Assembly: GCF_022815905.2 (NCBI RefSeq)
Contig: NZ_CP119327.1
Location: 2,418,001 to 2,482,000 of the forward strand
Source of the DNA: Staphylococcus sp. NRL 16/872
GTDB taxonomy: Bacteria; Bacillota; Bacilli; Staphylococcales; Staphylococcaceae
DNA: 64,000 nucleotides
Direction: 5' to 3'
Shown one piece after another: positions 37,967 through 47,400 of the stretch (its first letter is position 1; every line of letters begins with the position of its first letter). The notes under the pieces were generated by a model. That model was not told where the DNA came from. It saw nothing but the letters and a program-made list of their open reading frames with translations, and ran no database searches. Made by a program: the position numbers and the translations under genes.

Positions 37967-39370
37967 CTATATTAATTTAAAGTAGTTATAAGCGTTGTTA
38001 TAGCAAATATTTTCAATCATACGTTTTAGTAATTGATCGTCATTAGGGATTTCACCTTTTTCAACTAAATCACCAATGAATGTAGATAAAATACGTCTAA
38101 AGTAATCATGTCTTGAATATGAGATAAAGCTTCTTGAATCCGTTAACATACCAACAAAATGCATAAGCAATCCTTGATCAGCTAAAGATGACATTTGTCT
38201 TAACATGCCTCTCTTAGTATCGTTGAACCACCAACCTGCACCATGTTGTACTTTACTTTTAATGCCTGGTTCAGTTTGGAAATTCGCAATCGTAGAACCC
38301 ACGATATCATTATAAATAGGGTTTAAATTATATAAGATAGTTTTAGGTAAGTGATTTTCTTGTTCCATCATATCCAAGGTTGCATTTAAGTGATATGCAA
38401 GATTATCTTGGTCTCTAATTGAGTCAAAACCAGCATCTTTTCCTACTTTTTCAAACATTTTAGTGTTGTTATTTCGAATAGCACCAAAGTGAATTTGCAT
38501 TACCCAACCATGTTCATGGTAAGCCTTACTTAATTCATTCAACATAAAGCTTTGGAATTGAAATCTTTCATATGTTGAAACGTCTGTTTGGTTTAAGGCT
38601 TTATTGAAAATGTCTTGAATATCTTGATCTGTATAATCTTCGAAGTGAATTTCTTCTAAACCATGATCGGCTAATCGGCCACCTTTATCATGGAAATATT
38701 GAATACGTTTGTACAATGCCATTACGAAGTCCGCCGGTGTTGTAATTTTATGAGTAAGTTCTTCTAATTTTCGTAGTAAATCTATAAACGCTTGGTCGCC
38801 GACTTTAAATACATCATCTGGTCTAAACGCAGGAAGTACGGTCGTTTTAAATCCTTCTTGTGCTTTGATTTCATCATGATATTTTAAGTCATCTGTTGGG
38901 TTATCTGTTGTACAAATTAAATTTACATTTGAATCTGTAATCAATGATTGTGTTGTTGTGTGATGTTGTTTTAAATAATCGTTTGCACGATGATAAATCT
39001 CTTCAGCATTGTCACTAGTAAGTAAATCGTCAATATTAAAATACATTTTCAATTCTAGTTGTGACCAATGATATAAGGGATTGCCCACTGAATTTTCTAA
39101 TGTTTCTGCCCATTTTTTAAATTTATCAAGGGGTGCAACGTCTCCTGTAATATATTGCTCTTCAATTCCTTGCGCACGCATAGCACGCCATTTATAATGG
39201 TCTCCACTAAGCCATAACTCAGTGATATCATCACATCTTACGTTATCGTTAATTTGTTTAGGATCTAAATGGCAGTGGTAATCATAAATCGGCATATTTT
39301 TTGCGAAATCATGATATAAATGTTTACCTGTTTCATTATTCAGCATAAAGTTTTCATTAATAAAAGCCAT
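37967..39370 (-). CDS. uxaC: Uronate isomerase
   Basis: Converts D-glucuronate to D-fructuronate. 467 residues of the amidohydrolase superfamily, as expected: IYDYHCHLDPKQI (metal HxH), LWLSGDHYKWRAMRAQG, TTDNPTDDLKYH, QIHFGAIRNNNT and LTDSRSFISYSRHDYFRRIL. It is the first enzyme acting on free glucuronate after uidA or uptake. 15-base gap after the transporter gene. Confidence 0.97.
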   Translation of the reverse strand: MAFINENFMLNNETGKHLYHDFAKNMPIYDYHCHLDPKQINDNVRCDDITELWLSGDHYKWRAMRAQGIEEQYITGDVAPLDKFKKWAETLENSVGNPLYHWSQLELKMYFNIDDLLTSDNAEEIYHRANDYLKQHHTTTQSLITDSNVNLICTTDNPTDDLKYHDEIKAQEGFKTTVLPAFRPDDVFKVGDQAFIDLLRKLEELTHKITTPADFVMALYKRIQYFHDKGGRLADHGLEEIHFEDYTDQDIQDIFNKALNQTDVSTYERFQFQSFMLNELSKAYHEHGWVMQIHFGAIRNNNTKMFEKVGKDAGFDSIRDQDNLAYHLNATLDMMEQENHLPKTILYNLNPIYNDIVGSTIANFQTEPGIKSKVQHGAGWWFNDTKRGMLRQMSSLADQGLLMHFVGMLTDSRSFISYSRHDYFRRILSTFIGDLVEKGEIPNDDQLLKRMIENICYNNAYNYFKLI

Positions 39371-39385
39371 ACATTATTCGCTCCT

Positions 39386-40789
39386 TTAAATTTCTTCTCT
39401 CAATGCAAGTTCTTTAACAATTTGTTTATGTCGTTTATCTGTTAGTGGATACCATATGAAGAAGATAATAAATGCAATGGTACAAGCCACTGCTGGAACT
39501 GCAAAGAACAATACTTTAAGTCCAAAGATAGTTCCCGCTGATTGATCTACGTTTGGCTGATAACCGATAAATGTTAATGCTAGCCCTGGTACAAATCCTG
39601 CAAGTGCTTGTGAGACTTTCCGAGTAAAGCTATAACTTGAATAAGTGATACCTTCTGAACGTAATCTGAATTTCCATTGTCCATATTCCACAACGTCTGC
39701 AATGAATGCCCATACAACAGTGTTAGGAATTACTAAGAAGAATTGTGCTATTGTGTTCATAATTAAGAACATGACATAGTTTTCTCCGAAGAATAAGAAA
39801 TTTAAGACTTCGAATATGACAAATCCTCCAATTCCTATGAGTGCTGTGTATTTTTTGCCCATCTTTTTACTAATTAGAGTTGTTGCATATAAAGCTGGCA
39901 ATAAGACGATAAAGTTCAATGTACTTACTAATCCAACTAGATTGGGTTTATCTAACACGTATTTGAAATAATAGAGTTGTGTTGATTGAACTAAGAACAT
40001 AGACATTATCGTTAATAATGTAAAGATAGCTAAGACTGCAAATGCTTCATTTTTCACTAGGTTGAAGAATGCTTTTTTGTTAACACCTTTTTCTTTCGGA
40101 CGTTCAATAACGTGACGTTCTTTAACACCTTTGTAACAAATCAAATGGAATATCACACCAAAGCCTGCTAACAATCCCACAACGACTGGATATCCTATTG
40201 CATGATTATCAAATTGAGATACTAATGGTACAACGACAATTCCTGCGATAAATAAGGCACTTTGTGAACCTAAGTTTCTAAATACAGATAATTGGGTTCT
40301 ATCATCAGCATTCATTGTCATAGCAGCAGATAATGAACCGTATGGAATATTAACTACAGAATAAGCTGCGTTAAATAATAAGTAGGTTGCGAAAGCCCAG
40401 ATGACCTTTCCTGTATCACTAAAGTTGGGGGCGGTAAATGATAAGACTGTCATCAATGCTAACGGAACGGTACCATATAAAATAAACGGTTTAAATTTAC
40501 CTTTAGGTCCAATGTTCGTTCTTGAATCTACGATTGTTCCTACGCCTGTATCAACAAATGCATCAAAAATTTTTGCGACTAAAAATACGAGTCCTCCGTA
40601 AAAAGCTGAAATCCCTAAAATATCCGTAAAAAACATCATTAAGTATATTTGTCCCATATCGAACATCATGCCGTTACCTAAATCCCCAAAACCATAAGAT
40701 AACTTTTCTTTAAAACTTAATGTTGATTCCTGAATATTGCTAAAACTTTTTAGTTTATGTTTTTCTCTTTTTTCAACTGCATCTCCCAT
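39386..40789 (-). CDS. GPH-family glucuronide/glucuronate transporter
   Basis: A 467-residue sugar:cation symporter of the GPH family with 12 membrane spans. Typical pieces: LSYGFGDLGNGMMFDMGQIYLMMFFTDILG, FDAFVDTGVGTIVDSRTNIGPKGKFKPFILYG (family signature) and EYGQWKFRLRSEGITYSSYSFTRKVSQALAG. It resembles E. coli UidB and Bacillus YnaJ/YjmB-type carriers. Context predicts import of glucuronides for UidA. The start at 40789 follows AGAAAGAAGGCAGT; the site is modest. Confidence 0.88.
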   Translation of the reverse strand: MGDAVEKREKHKLKSFSNIQESTLSFKEKLSYGFGDLGNGMMFDMGQIYLMMFFTDILGISAFYGGLVFLVAKIFDAFVDTGVGTIVDSRTNIGPKGKFKPFILYGTVPLALMTVLSFTAPNFSDTGKVIWAFATYLLFNAAYSVVNIPYGSLSAAMTMNADDRTQLSVFRNLGSQSALFIAGIVVVPLVSQFDNHAIGYPVVVGLLAGFGVIFHLICYKGVKERHVIERPKEKGVNKKAFFNLVKNEAFAVLAIFTLLTIMSMFLVQSTQLYYFKYVLDKPNLVGLVSTLNFIVLLPALYATTLISKKMGKKYTALIGIGGFVIFEVLNFLFFGENYVMFLIMNTIAQFFLVIPNTVVWAFIADVVEYGQWKFRLRSEGITYSSYSFTRKVSQALAGFVPGLALTFIGYQPNVDQSAGTIFGLKVLFFAVPAVACTIAFIIFFIWYPLTDKRHKQIVKELALREEI

Positions 40790-40804
40790 AATACTGCCTT
40801 CTTT

Positions 40805-41815
40805 CTATCTATTGATATCTTTGTTGCTTTCAATAGATGCACAAATTTTTCTAAGATTGGCATAACTATAATCACCTAAGATACTGTGCTTATAACTCAT
40901 GTTATTGATTCCCAATCGAACAGTATCTTCTAAATTCCAGTTATTCATAATTCCATAAATAATCCCTACACTAAATGCATCACCCGTACCTAATCTGTCT
41001 AGGATATCGACATCGATTTTTTCCGTTTGTGCCAATTGATTTGATGTAGATAAAAATCCTTGTAAGCGGTTTCTTTTATGGTTAAAAATTTTTCTCTGTG
41101 TAAATGCAATATATTTAATATCATATTTTTGGTGTATTTTAGCTAAAATGGGCTTTATTTCTTCAATATTTGCCATTCGCTCTAGGCCATCTTTATAGTC
41201 ATTACCTTGGTCATCTGGTAACAATAATGGCTCATAACCAAAAATTAAGTCTGTATCATATAAGAGTTCAGACATTTTTACTCTAGCTGTTTGAAAATCC
41301 CATAGAGCTTCTCTAAAGTTCAAATCACAGCTTACAAATAATCCTAATTGTTTAGCTGTTTTGATAGTTTTTTTCAAAAATAAAAATAATTCATCATTTA
41401 AAGCTGCAGTGATACCGGTAACATGAAACCACTCATGATCCTTTAATATGTGTTCAATACCATAATTTTGATTATCAAATTGACTAAATACACTCATCTG
41501 TCTGTCATAAATCAGACTATTTGCTCTTTGTGCATAACCACTTTCAGTAAAATAAAGACCTAATCTTCCATTTGCTTTTTTAATATGATTAGTATTAACG
41601 TTGTAGCGTCTTAGATTTTGGATAATACTTTCTCCTAGTTCGTTACTAGGTAGTGCAGTTACCATTGTGGTGTCGATGCCTAGACCTGACAAACCAATAG
41701 CAACATTCATTTCTGCTCCACCGTAATGAAGATTAAAAGCTTGTGATTGTTCGAACGTTTGATAGTATGGTGTACTTAATCGCATCAATATTTCGCCAAA
41801 AGTTATGAATGACAT
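40805..41815 (-). CDS. kdgK: 2-keto-3-deoxygluconate kinase
   Basis: Phosphorylates KDG to KDPG with ATP. 336 residues, PfkB/ribokinase family: FGEILMRLSTPYY, the GGAEMNVAIGLSGLG motif near the N-terminus, SCDLNFREALWD and the C-terminal DRLGTGDAFSVGIIYG, where the G-x-G-D aspartate is the catalytic base. It starts 4 bases after the kdgA stop. Confidence 0.95.
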   Translation of the reverse strand: MSFITFGEILMRLSTPYYQTFEQSQAFNLHYGGAEMNVAIGLSGLGIDTTMVTALPSNELGESIIQNLRRYNVNTNHIKKANGRLGLYFTESGYAQRANSLIYDRQMSVFSQFDNQNYGIEHILKDHEWFHVTGITAALNDELFLFLKKTIKTAKQLGLFVSCDLNFREALWDFQTARVKMSELLYDTDLIFGYEPLLLPDDQGNDYKDGLERMANIEEIKPILAKIHQKYDIKYIAFTQRKIFNHKRNRLQGFLSTSNQLAQTEKIDVDILDRLGTGDAFSVGIIYGIMNNWNLEDTVRLGINNMSYKHSILGDYSYANLRKICASIESNKDINR

Positions 41816-41819
41816 GTTA

Positions 41820-42458
41820 TCACCCGCTTATTGTTTCAAATTGTCTAACAAATTTTTCTGTATTATCTTTAATTACTGCATCATTACCGTCTTTTGCATT
41901 TTTCATCAATGCACTGCCGATACCTACTGCGTATGCTCCTTTTTTATACCAATCTTCTAGATTGTCCAAAGATACACCGCCTGATGGCATTAATTCTATA
42001 TGTGGTATAGGTCCGTGTACATTTTTAATGAAATTAGCACCTAATAAATCTCCTGGGAACAATTTCACCAAGTCAACACCAACTTCCATGGCTTGTACAA
42101 TTTCTGTCACAGAGCCACAACCAGGTAGGTAAGGTACTGCATAACGATTGCACATTTTAGCAATATCAAGATCAAGATGAGGACTTACGATGTATTTAGC
42201 ACCGTTTAAAATAGCTATTCTTGCTGTTGCGCTATCCAATACCGTACCTGCGCCGATGACAATGTGCCCATCACTCGTTTCACTTAAATGTCGAATAACT
42301 TCTTCTGCTTGAGGTGTCGTGAAGGTAATCTCAATATTATGAATGCCGCCTTCAATCATTTGTTGAACTGCAGCGATTGCATCATCTTTGCTCTTGCCTC
42401 TAACAACTGCTACTAGATAATTTTCATGCAATTGTTTTAATGTTTTTAATTTTTTCAT
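41820..42458 (-). CDS. kdgA: KDPG aldolase
   Basis: Splits 2-keto-3-deoxy-6-phosphogluconate into pyruvate and glyceraldehyde-3-phosphate. 212 residues, class I aldolase: YLVAVVRGKSKDDA, NIEITFTTPQAEEVI (catalytic Glu), GAGTVLDSATAR, VDLVKLFPGDLLG (Schiff-base lysine in VKLFP) and ELMPSGGVSLDNL. It is the first gene of the operon, behind AAGGAG, so KDPG aldolase and kinase lead and uidA ends the message. Confidence 0.96.
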   Translation of the reverse strand: MKKLKTLKQLHENYLVAVVRGKSKDDAIAAVQQMIEGGIHNIEITFTTPQAEEVIRHLSETSDGHIVIGAGTVLDSATARIAILNGAKYIVSPHLDLDIAKMCNRYAVPYLPGCGSVTEIVQAMEVGVDLVKLFPGDLLGANFIKNVHGPIPHIELMPSGGVSLDNLEDWYKKGAYAVGIGSALMKNAKDGNDAVIKDNTEKFVRQFETISG

Positions 42459-42502
42459 TTTGCAAAGCTCCTTATTTCTAATTTCTTTGCCAACCCAACT
42501 TC

Positions 42503-42557
42503 ATTATATTTGCAATTAAAATATCGTCAATTTAGCGCAGTTAGAAATCGCTTTCAC
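42503..42557 (-). promoter_or_regulatory. kdgA operon promoter with cre site
   Basis: On the minus strand TTGACG (42525-42530), 16-bp spacer, TATAAT (42503-42508): a strong sigma-A promoter starting about 40 bases before kdgA. Upstream, GTGAAAGCGATTTCT (42543-42557) matches the CcpA cre consensus WTGNAANCGNWNNCW at 14 of 15 positions, centred near -54. Its place before the -35 is unusual for simple repression. Confidence 0.75.
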
Positions 42558-42558
42558 A

Positions 42559-42611
42559 CAAAAATAAACCCTTTAACTCAATCCTCCGAAAAGGTTGATA
42601 TTAAAGGGTTT
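42559..42611 (-). terminator. Terminator of the AraC-type regulator gene
   Basis: On the minus strand AAACCCTTTAA pairs with TTAAAGGGTTT, with inner ATCAACC/GGATTGA partly paired, then ATTTTTG. It separates the regulator from the kdgA operon and runs right up to the cre site. Confidence 0.8.
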
Positions 42612-42849
42612 AAGGAGTGTGGTACACATTTTCTACAATGTAGCTTACATCAATTTTTTCTCAAATTGAATTGAGTCAAAACGTCTAAATTCCTCACTGT
42701 TTTTTGTAATTTTTTATTTTTTTTAATAAATTATTGACCTTAAATTTCAAAAAGAAGCAAATTTTCTAAATTTTCTTTTACTTGAACTAGTTATAAATAG
42801 AAATGAGTGATAATTTTAAATTGCAAGCAAAGTTGTTACACATTGCTGA

Positions 42850-44073
42850 CTAAGTTTGTTTCATAGTACTATATTGCTTTCGATACGCTAATGGCGAAAG
42901 TTGATACTTAGCTTTGAAACACTTTGTAAAGTAACTTTGCTGTTTAAAACCTATGTAATTTGAGATTTCGTCAATTTTCATAGGTGTATGAACCAATAAA
43001 TCTCGTCCTTTTTCAACACGCAATTGCATGATGTATTGCGAAATAGATTGTCCAGTTTCTTGATTGAATAATCTAGACAAATATGATGGCGCCAACCCAA
43101 CTAATTCAGCCAACTCATTAAGGCAAAGCGGACGATCTAAATTAATCTTAATATGTTGAATAACCGTATTAATGTTGGAACTGTACTTTAGAGATTTAAC
43201 TTTTAAGGCAGTCTGGGCATAATCATAAATAAGATTCTCCATAACATGATCCAACGCTTCAATGCTAGTAGCATCATCAATTTCAGCAGCATATTTACCT
43301 GAAATATCATTGATTGTTAGAAGGTTGACGTTGGCCTTTTCAATCGCTTTACGGCATAACGTGTTGACCAGGAAGCCTCTATATTTATGATTTAACAAAT
43401 CATCTGTGACACGTCTTATACCAGACACTGAAACCTTTATTAACTTAAATATATTAAGTGCTTCATCTGCATTACCATTTTGGATAGCAGTTAGCATTCT
43501 ATTTTCAATATCGTAACGTTCTTTAATCTTATTAAACGTAAATTCATATTGTGCCTTATCTTTGGCATGCGATTCAGGATTACGATGAAAGCTAAAATCA
43601 ATATCTTCAACGTTATAATGTATATTTTTATTTTTTAAATATCTTACTGCTAAATGCGTCATATTTAATGCTTGGCTATACTGACAAACTGGTATTTGTA
43701 GAAGATATTGTTTTAAAATCGTAAGTTTAGAATGCTTAATTTGGACATGTTGAAGCATTTCAATACACTTATTTTCATTTGGTCTTTGAAGTAAAAAAGG
43801 GCCCAATATAATAACTTGATGTTGCTTTCTATATTTAAACATTAAGAAATGCACATCGAATTGGTTAACATAATGATAAATGATATTACTTTTCATATTT
43901 TCCAATAGATTTTGTAATTCTACTTTATAACGTTTGCTCTTTGTATTTGTAAAAGGAGATTTCAAGTGATTACTTACGTGCTTGATATCATCCAAATTGT
44001 ATCGTTGTAAAGATACCATCAAAAGCTCAAAAGCATGCGTTTTTAAAATATCAAAGACTTCTCTATTTAACAT
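42850..44073 (-). CDS. AraC-family transcriptional regulator
   Basis: A 407-residue regulator. The C-terminal 100 residues are a double helix-turn-helix AraC domain: NELAELVGLAPSYLSRLFNQETGQSISQYI, then DEISNYIGFKQQSYFTKCFKAKYQLSPLAYRK. The 300-residue N-terminal part has no motif I recognise and presumably senses ligand. I start it at ATG 44073 behind AAGGGTGATTA; a GTG at 44082 overlaps that site. It lies between the glucuronate operon and the divergent HAD-GH3 pair and may control either or both. Confidence 0.85.
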   Translation of the reverse strand: MLNREVFDILKTHAFELLMVSLQRYNLDDIKHVSNHLKSPFTNTKSKRYKVELQNLLENMKSNIIYHYVNQFDVHFLMFKYRKQHQVIILGPFLLQRPNENKCIEMLQHVQIKHSKLTILKQYLLQIPVCQYSQALNMTHLAVRYLKNKNIHYNVEDIDFSFHRNPESHAKDKAQYEFTFNKIKERYDIENRMLTAIQNGNADEALNIFKLIKVSVSGIRRVTDDLLNHKYRGFLVNTLCRKAIEKANVNLLTINDISGKYAAEIDDATSIEALDHVMENLIYDYAQTALKVKSLKYSSNINTVIQHIKINLDRPLCLNELAELVGLAPSYLSRLFNQETGQSISQYIMQLRVEKGRDLLVHTPMKIDEISNYIGFKQQSYFTKCFKAKYQLSPLAYRKQYSTMKQT

Positions 44074-44119
44074 ATTAATCACCCTTATTTATGACTATAA
44101 CAGGAAAGGATTGAAAACA

Positions 44120-44956
44120 TTGAATTACACATTAGAACATTTTCAACCTCAACATGACCATCTTATCTGTGTAGACTCGGACGGTTGTGGCATGGATACG
44201 ATGACCATCAAACATGAACGTGCATTTGGTCCAGCGTTGCTTGATATTTGGAACCTTGACGACATTAAAGACCAAGTATTACATCGTTGGAACCAGTTTA
44301 ATCTTTATGAAATTACACGAGGAATTAATCGCTTCCAAGACCTTGAAAAAATGTTAACAGAATTACATCAACAAGGACGTACAGTTGATGGTTATGACGA
44401 TATTAAAGCGTGGGTAGATACGACTTCTACTTTTTCAAATCCACAATTAGAACAAGATATCAAAGAAAACCCTGATAAAAGAGGTTTACGTTTAGCATTA
44501 GATTGGTCTAACCGTGTCAATCAATTGATTAACAGACTCCCTAGCGTTGGTCCTTTCGAGCATGTGTATGATGCTTTAAAACTTGCATATAATGACGCCG
44601 ATATTGTTATCGTATCATCCGCCAACTTATCAGCAGTTGAATCTGAATGGACTGAGCACCAACTTACGCCTTTCATTACTAGCATATTTGCACAAGAAAC
44701 TGGCACTAAAAAACATTGTATTCATCAACTTGAACAATTATATGACGCAAAACATGTGCTCGTTCTTGGTGATGCAAAAGGCGATATGCAAGCCGCACAA
44801 GATAATCATGTGCTATTTTACCCAATTTTAGCTGGAAATGAAGTGGCATCTTGGCTTGAATTTAAAGATAATTACTTAAATTTATTCATTAATAATCAGT
44901 TTGATAATACTATTCAAGAACATGTAATTCAACAATTTTATAATAATTTTGACTAG
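44120..44956 (+). CDS. HAD-superfamily hydrolase
   Basis: A phosphatase-type haloacid-dehalogenase protein of about 278 residues. Motif I is CVDSDGCGMDTM (D-x-D), motif II the serine in IVIVSSANLSA, and motifs III/IV the lysine region plus VLVLGDAKGDMQAA (G-D-x-x-x-D). An alpha-helical cap lies between I and II. Start: TTG at 44120, 9 bases after AGGAAAGGA; no in-frame ATG exists near. Coding starts only 46 bases from the divergent AraC gene. Followed 15 bases later by the GH3 gene. Confidence 0.8.
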   Translation: MNYTLEHFQPQHDHLICVDSDGCGMDTMTIKHERAFGPALLDIWNLDDIKDQVLHRWNQFNLYEITRGINRFQDLEKMLTELHQQGRTVDGYDDIKAWVDTTSTFSNPQLEQDIKENPDKRGLRLALDWSNRVNQLINRLPSVGPFEHVYDALKLAYNDADIVIVSSANLSAVESEWTEHQLTPFITSIFAQETGTKKHCIHQLEQLYDAKHVLVLGDAKGDMQAAQDNHVLFYPILAGNEVASWLEFKDNYLNLFINNQFDNTIQEHVIQQFYNNFD

Positions 44957-44971
44957 AAAAGGAGCAGGATA

Positions 44972-46699
44972 ATGATGGCACAAGTAGATTTAAAAGCTAA
45001 ACCTTATTTTCTAAATGATGCACAAATTCAATGGGTTGAAGATACTTTATCTGATTTAACTGATGAAGAAAAAATCGGCCAATTATTCTTTAATTTATTC
45101 TCATTAGAAGAAGACGGCGACTTTAATGATACAGAAGACTCAAACAAAGATATTTTAAATAAATATCATATCGGTGGTGCACGCTATCAAGGGGGGAACA
45201 AGCAACAAGTTCAGACTCTTTTAAATGACTTACAACAAAATAGTAAAATCCCATTACTTATAGCTGCTAACTGTGACTCTGGTGGTAATGGAGCTTGTAA
45301 AGATGGGACTTATATCGCTTCAGCAGCACAATGTGAAGCTGTGCAAGATAGCAAAGTCGCTTATAATGCGGGTTATGTTTCAGGTAGAGAGTCACAAGCA
45401 CTAGGCGTTAATATTAACTTTGATCCATGTGTGGATATTTTAAAAAACTGGCGTAATACCATCGTTAATACTCGTGCATATGGTACTAATGCAGAAGCAG
45501 TGATTAAATATACGAACGCCTTTATAAATGGCTTCAACGAAACACAAGATATGATTACATGTATTAAACATTTCCCTGGTGATGGAACAGAGGAACGAGA
45601 TCAACACCTTGTTTTAGGTGTAAATGAAATGGAACCAGAGGAATGGGACAACAGTTTCCGTAAAGTATATGAAAATCACATCAATAATGGAGTTGAAATG
45701 ATCATGTCTGGTCATATTGCACTACCTCATTATTCTAAAAAATTAAACCCAGATTTAGCAGATGAAGATATCTTACCAGCAACATTATCGAAAGAGCTCA
45801 TTACTGATTTATTAAAAGGAGATTTAGATTTTAATGGATTAGTCGTTACAGATGCGAGCCATATGTTAGGCATGACAGCAGCTATGAAACGTGAAGATTA
45901 TGTACCACAAGCCATTGCAGCTGGTTGTGATATGTTCCTATTCTTCAATGATTTAGAAGAAGACTTCCACTTTATGTTAAAAGGCTATCAAGACGGTGTG
46001 ATCACTGACGACCGTCTAAACGATGCAGTAAGACGTATTCTAGGACTGAAAGCTAAAATACATTTACCTAAACGTCAGTTTGAAAATACACTCCTTAAAC
46101 ATGAAGATGAACTTGACGTTATTGGTTGTGATGAACACTTAGCTATGCAACAAGAAGCTGCAGACTTAGGTATCACACTCGTTAAAAACACATTAGACCA
46201 ACTGCCTATTCGTCCAGAAACACATAAAAATATACGTCTGTACATTATTGAAGGTGAGAAAAATGGTATCTATAAATCAGATGATACTGTAGAAAATAAC
46301 TTAGTATCTATCTTAGAAGACCGTGGATTTAATGTGACTGTAAATGATGGCTCTACTCGCGTGAAAGGTAAAACATTAGAATATCGCGATAATGTAGACG
46401 CTGCACTCGTATTTGCAAATATCGTTGGATATGCAGCTGAAAATAACTATCGAATCAGATGGTCAACAGCAATGAGTAATGAAATTCCATGGTATGTCCA
46501 CGAAGTACCTACTGTCTTTACATCATTAAATTTCACAACACACTTACATGACGCGACAATGGTCAAAGCCTACATTAACGCCTATCATTCAAATAAAACA
46601 TCATTAGAAACCGTCATAGATAAAATTATGGGCGAATCAGATTTCAAAGGTGTGCCAAATGACTTAGTTTGGACAAACAAATGGCAAGCAAAATTGTAA
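44972..46699 (+). CDS. GH3-family glycosidase, NagZ-like
   Basis: A 575-residue glycoside hydrolase family 3 protein. The N-terminal barrel has the histidine motif KHFPGDGTEERDQH, close to the K-H-F/I-P-G-x-G-x4-D-x-H of beta-N-acetylglucosaminidases of the NagZ type, and the nucleophile aspartate in VVTDASHMLGM. A second alpha/beta domain follows (about 400-575). No signal peptide, so it acts on imported sugar. Likely product: beta-N-acetylhexosaminidase; a beta-glucosidase or phosphorylase activity is possible. In an operon with the HAD gene. Confidence 0.85.
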   Translation: MMAQVDLKAKPYFLNDAQIQWVEDTLSDLTDEEKIGQLFFNLFSLEEDGDFNDTEDSNKDILNKYHIGGARYQGGNKQQVQTLLNDLQQNSKIPLLIAANCDSGGNGACKDGTYIASAAQCEAVQDSKVAYNAGYVSGRESQALGVNINFDPCVDILKNWRNTIVNTRAYGTNAEAVIKYTNAFINGFNETQDMITCIKHFPGDGTEERDQHLVLGVNEMEPEEWDNSFRKVYENHINNGVEMIMSGHIALPHYSKKLNPDLADEDILPATLSKELITDLLKGDLDFNGLVVTDASHMLGMTAAMKREDYVPQAIAAGCDMFLFFNDLEEDFHFMLKGYQDGVITDDRLNDAVRRILGLKAKIHLPKRQFENTLLKHEDELDVIGCDEHLAMQQEAADLGITLVKNTLDQLPIRPETHKNIRLYIIEGEKNGIYKSDDTVENNLVSILEDRGFNVTVNDGSTRVKGKTLEYRDNVDAALVFANIVGYAAENNYRIRWSTAMSNEIPWYVHEVPTVFTSLNFTTHLHDATMVKAYINAYHSNKTSLETVIDKIMGESDFKGVPNDLVWTNKWQAKL

Positions 46700-46724
46700 T
46701 CACATAGTATCTCTAAATTTATAC

Positions 46725-46780
46725 AATAACGCTAAGTTACACTCATTCAAATATGAAAGTATCTTAGCGTTATTTTCTTT
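46725..46780. terminator. Bidirectional terminator after the GH3 gene
   Basis: AATAACGCTAAG pairs with CTTAGCGTTATT and T/A-rich ends follow on both strands. It lies between the GH3 gene and the convergent GNAT remnant. Confidence 0.8.
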
Positions 46781-46801
46781 TATTAAATATTAAATAATAA
46801 C

Positions 46802-47170
46802 TTAACACTCTGCTTTAATTGTCTCGTACTCATCTCGTAACAAACTATATACATAACTGTCCGAGAACTCGCCACGCAAGCGTTCATTACTTCTTAACAC
46901 ACCCTCCTGAGTGAAGCCAAGTCGCTCAGGTATCGCGCGACTTTTCGGATTACGCGTCGACATTTGAATCTCAACCCGATTAATATCGAACTCCTCGAAG
47001 ACGTATCTAATCAACATTTTTGTGCATGCTGTCATAATTCCCTTTTTCTGAAAATGCTCAGCCAAATAATAACCGATAGACGTACGCTTATTGACTAAAT
47101 CCAAATAATGCAAACCGATGACTCCTGCTAACGCATCGTCATACCAAATTCCACAATGAAATCCATCTCC
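46802..47170 (-). pseudogene. 5'-truncated RimJ/RimL-type GNAT acetyltransferase
   Basis: The frame from 46802 reads GIWYDDALAGVIGLHYLDLVNKRTSIGYYLAEHFQKKGIMT ... NRVEIQMSTRNPKSRAIPERLGFTQEGVLR, the acetyl-CoA-binding half of a ribosomal-protein-type N-acetyltransferase. Only a TTG at 47113 could start translation, in the middle of a conserved strand. Sense coding continues upstream of it to about 47170 and then meets a stop inside the tandem repeats. So about 60 N-terminal residues are missing, cut at the left edge of the SCC-type island. Confidence 0.8.
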
Positions 47171-47266
47171 TCATCAATGCGGTTTCTATATACCATACTT
47201 CAATCCATCTCCGCATCAGTGCGGTTTCTATATACCACACCGTACTCCATTTACGCACTAGATCGA
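47160..47266. repeat. 42-bp tandem repeats with SCC att-like core
   Basis: Two near-identical units start at 47160 and 47202 (AATCCATCTCC, then CATCA-TGCGGTTTCTATATACCA); a third, degenerate unit starts about 47244 (ACTCCATTTACGCACTAG). The first unit carries ATGCGGTTT and the second GTGCGGTTT; ATGCGGTTT is the core of SCC attachment sites at the end of rlmH. The repeats abut the broken GNAT gene. An open frame through them (47156-47344) is only repeat translation. Confidence 0.75.
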
Positions 47267-47400
47267 GCTACAATTCGTTTTACTATTACATATTTATATA
47301 CAACAATAATCAATTACTCATTTTATACTATAAAATACATTTGATTTTAAGATACAATTAATTTATCGAACTTGTAATCAACTAAGTAGGAGTGAATATA

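Noticed and set aside
47160..47266. CRISPR-like array
   Set aside because: Only two good units and one decayed unit, without variable spacers or cas genes; the units are contiguous tandem copies.
47156..47344. Open frame of 62 codons over the tandem repeats
   Set aside because: It only translates the 42-bp repeats and has no ribosome-binding site.
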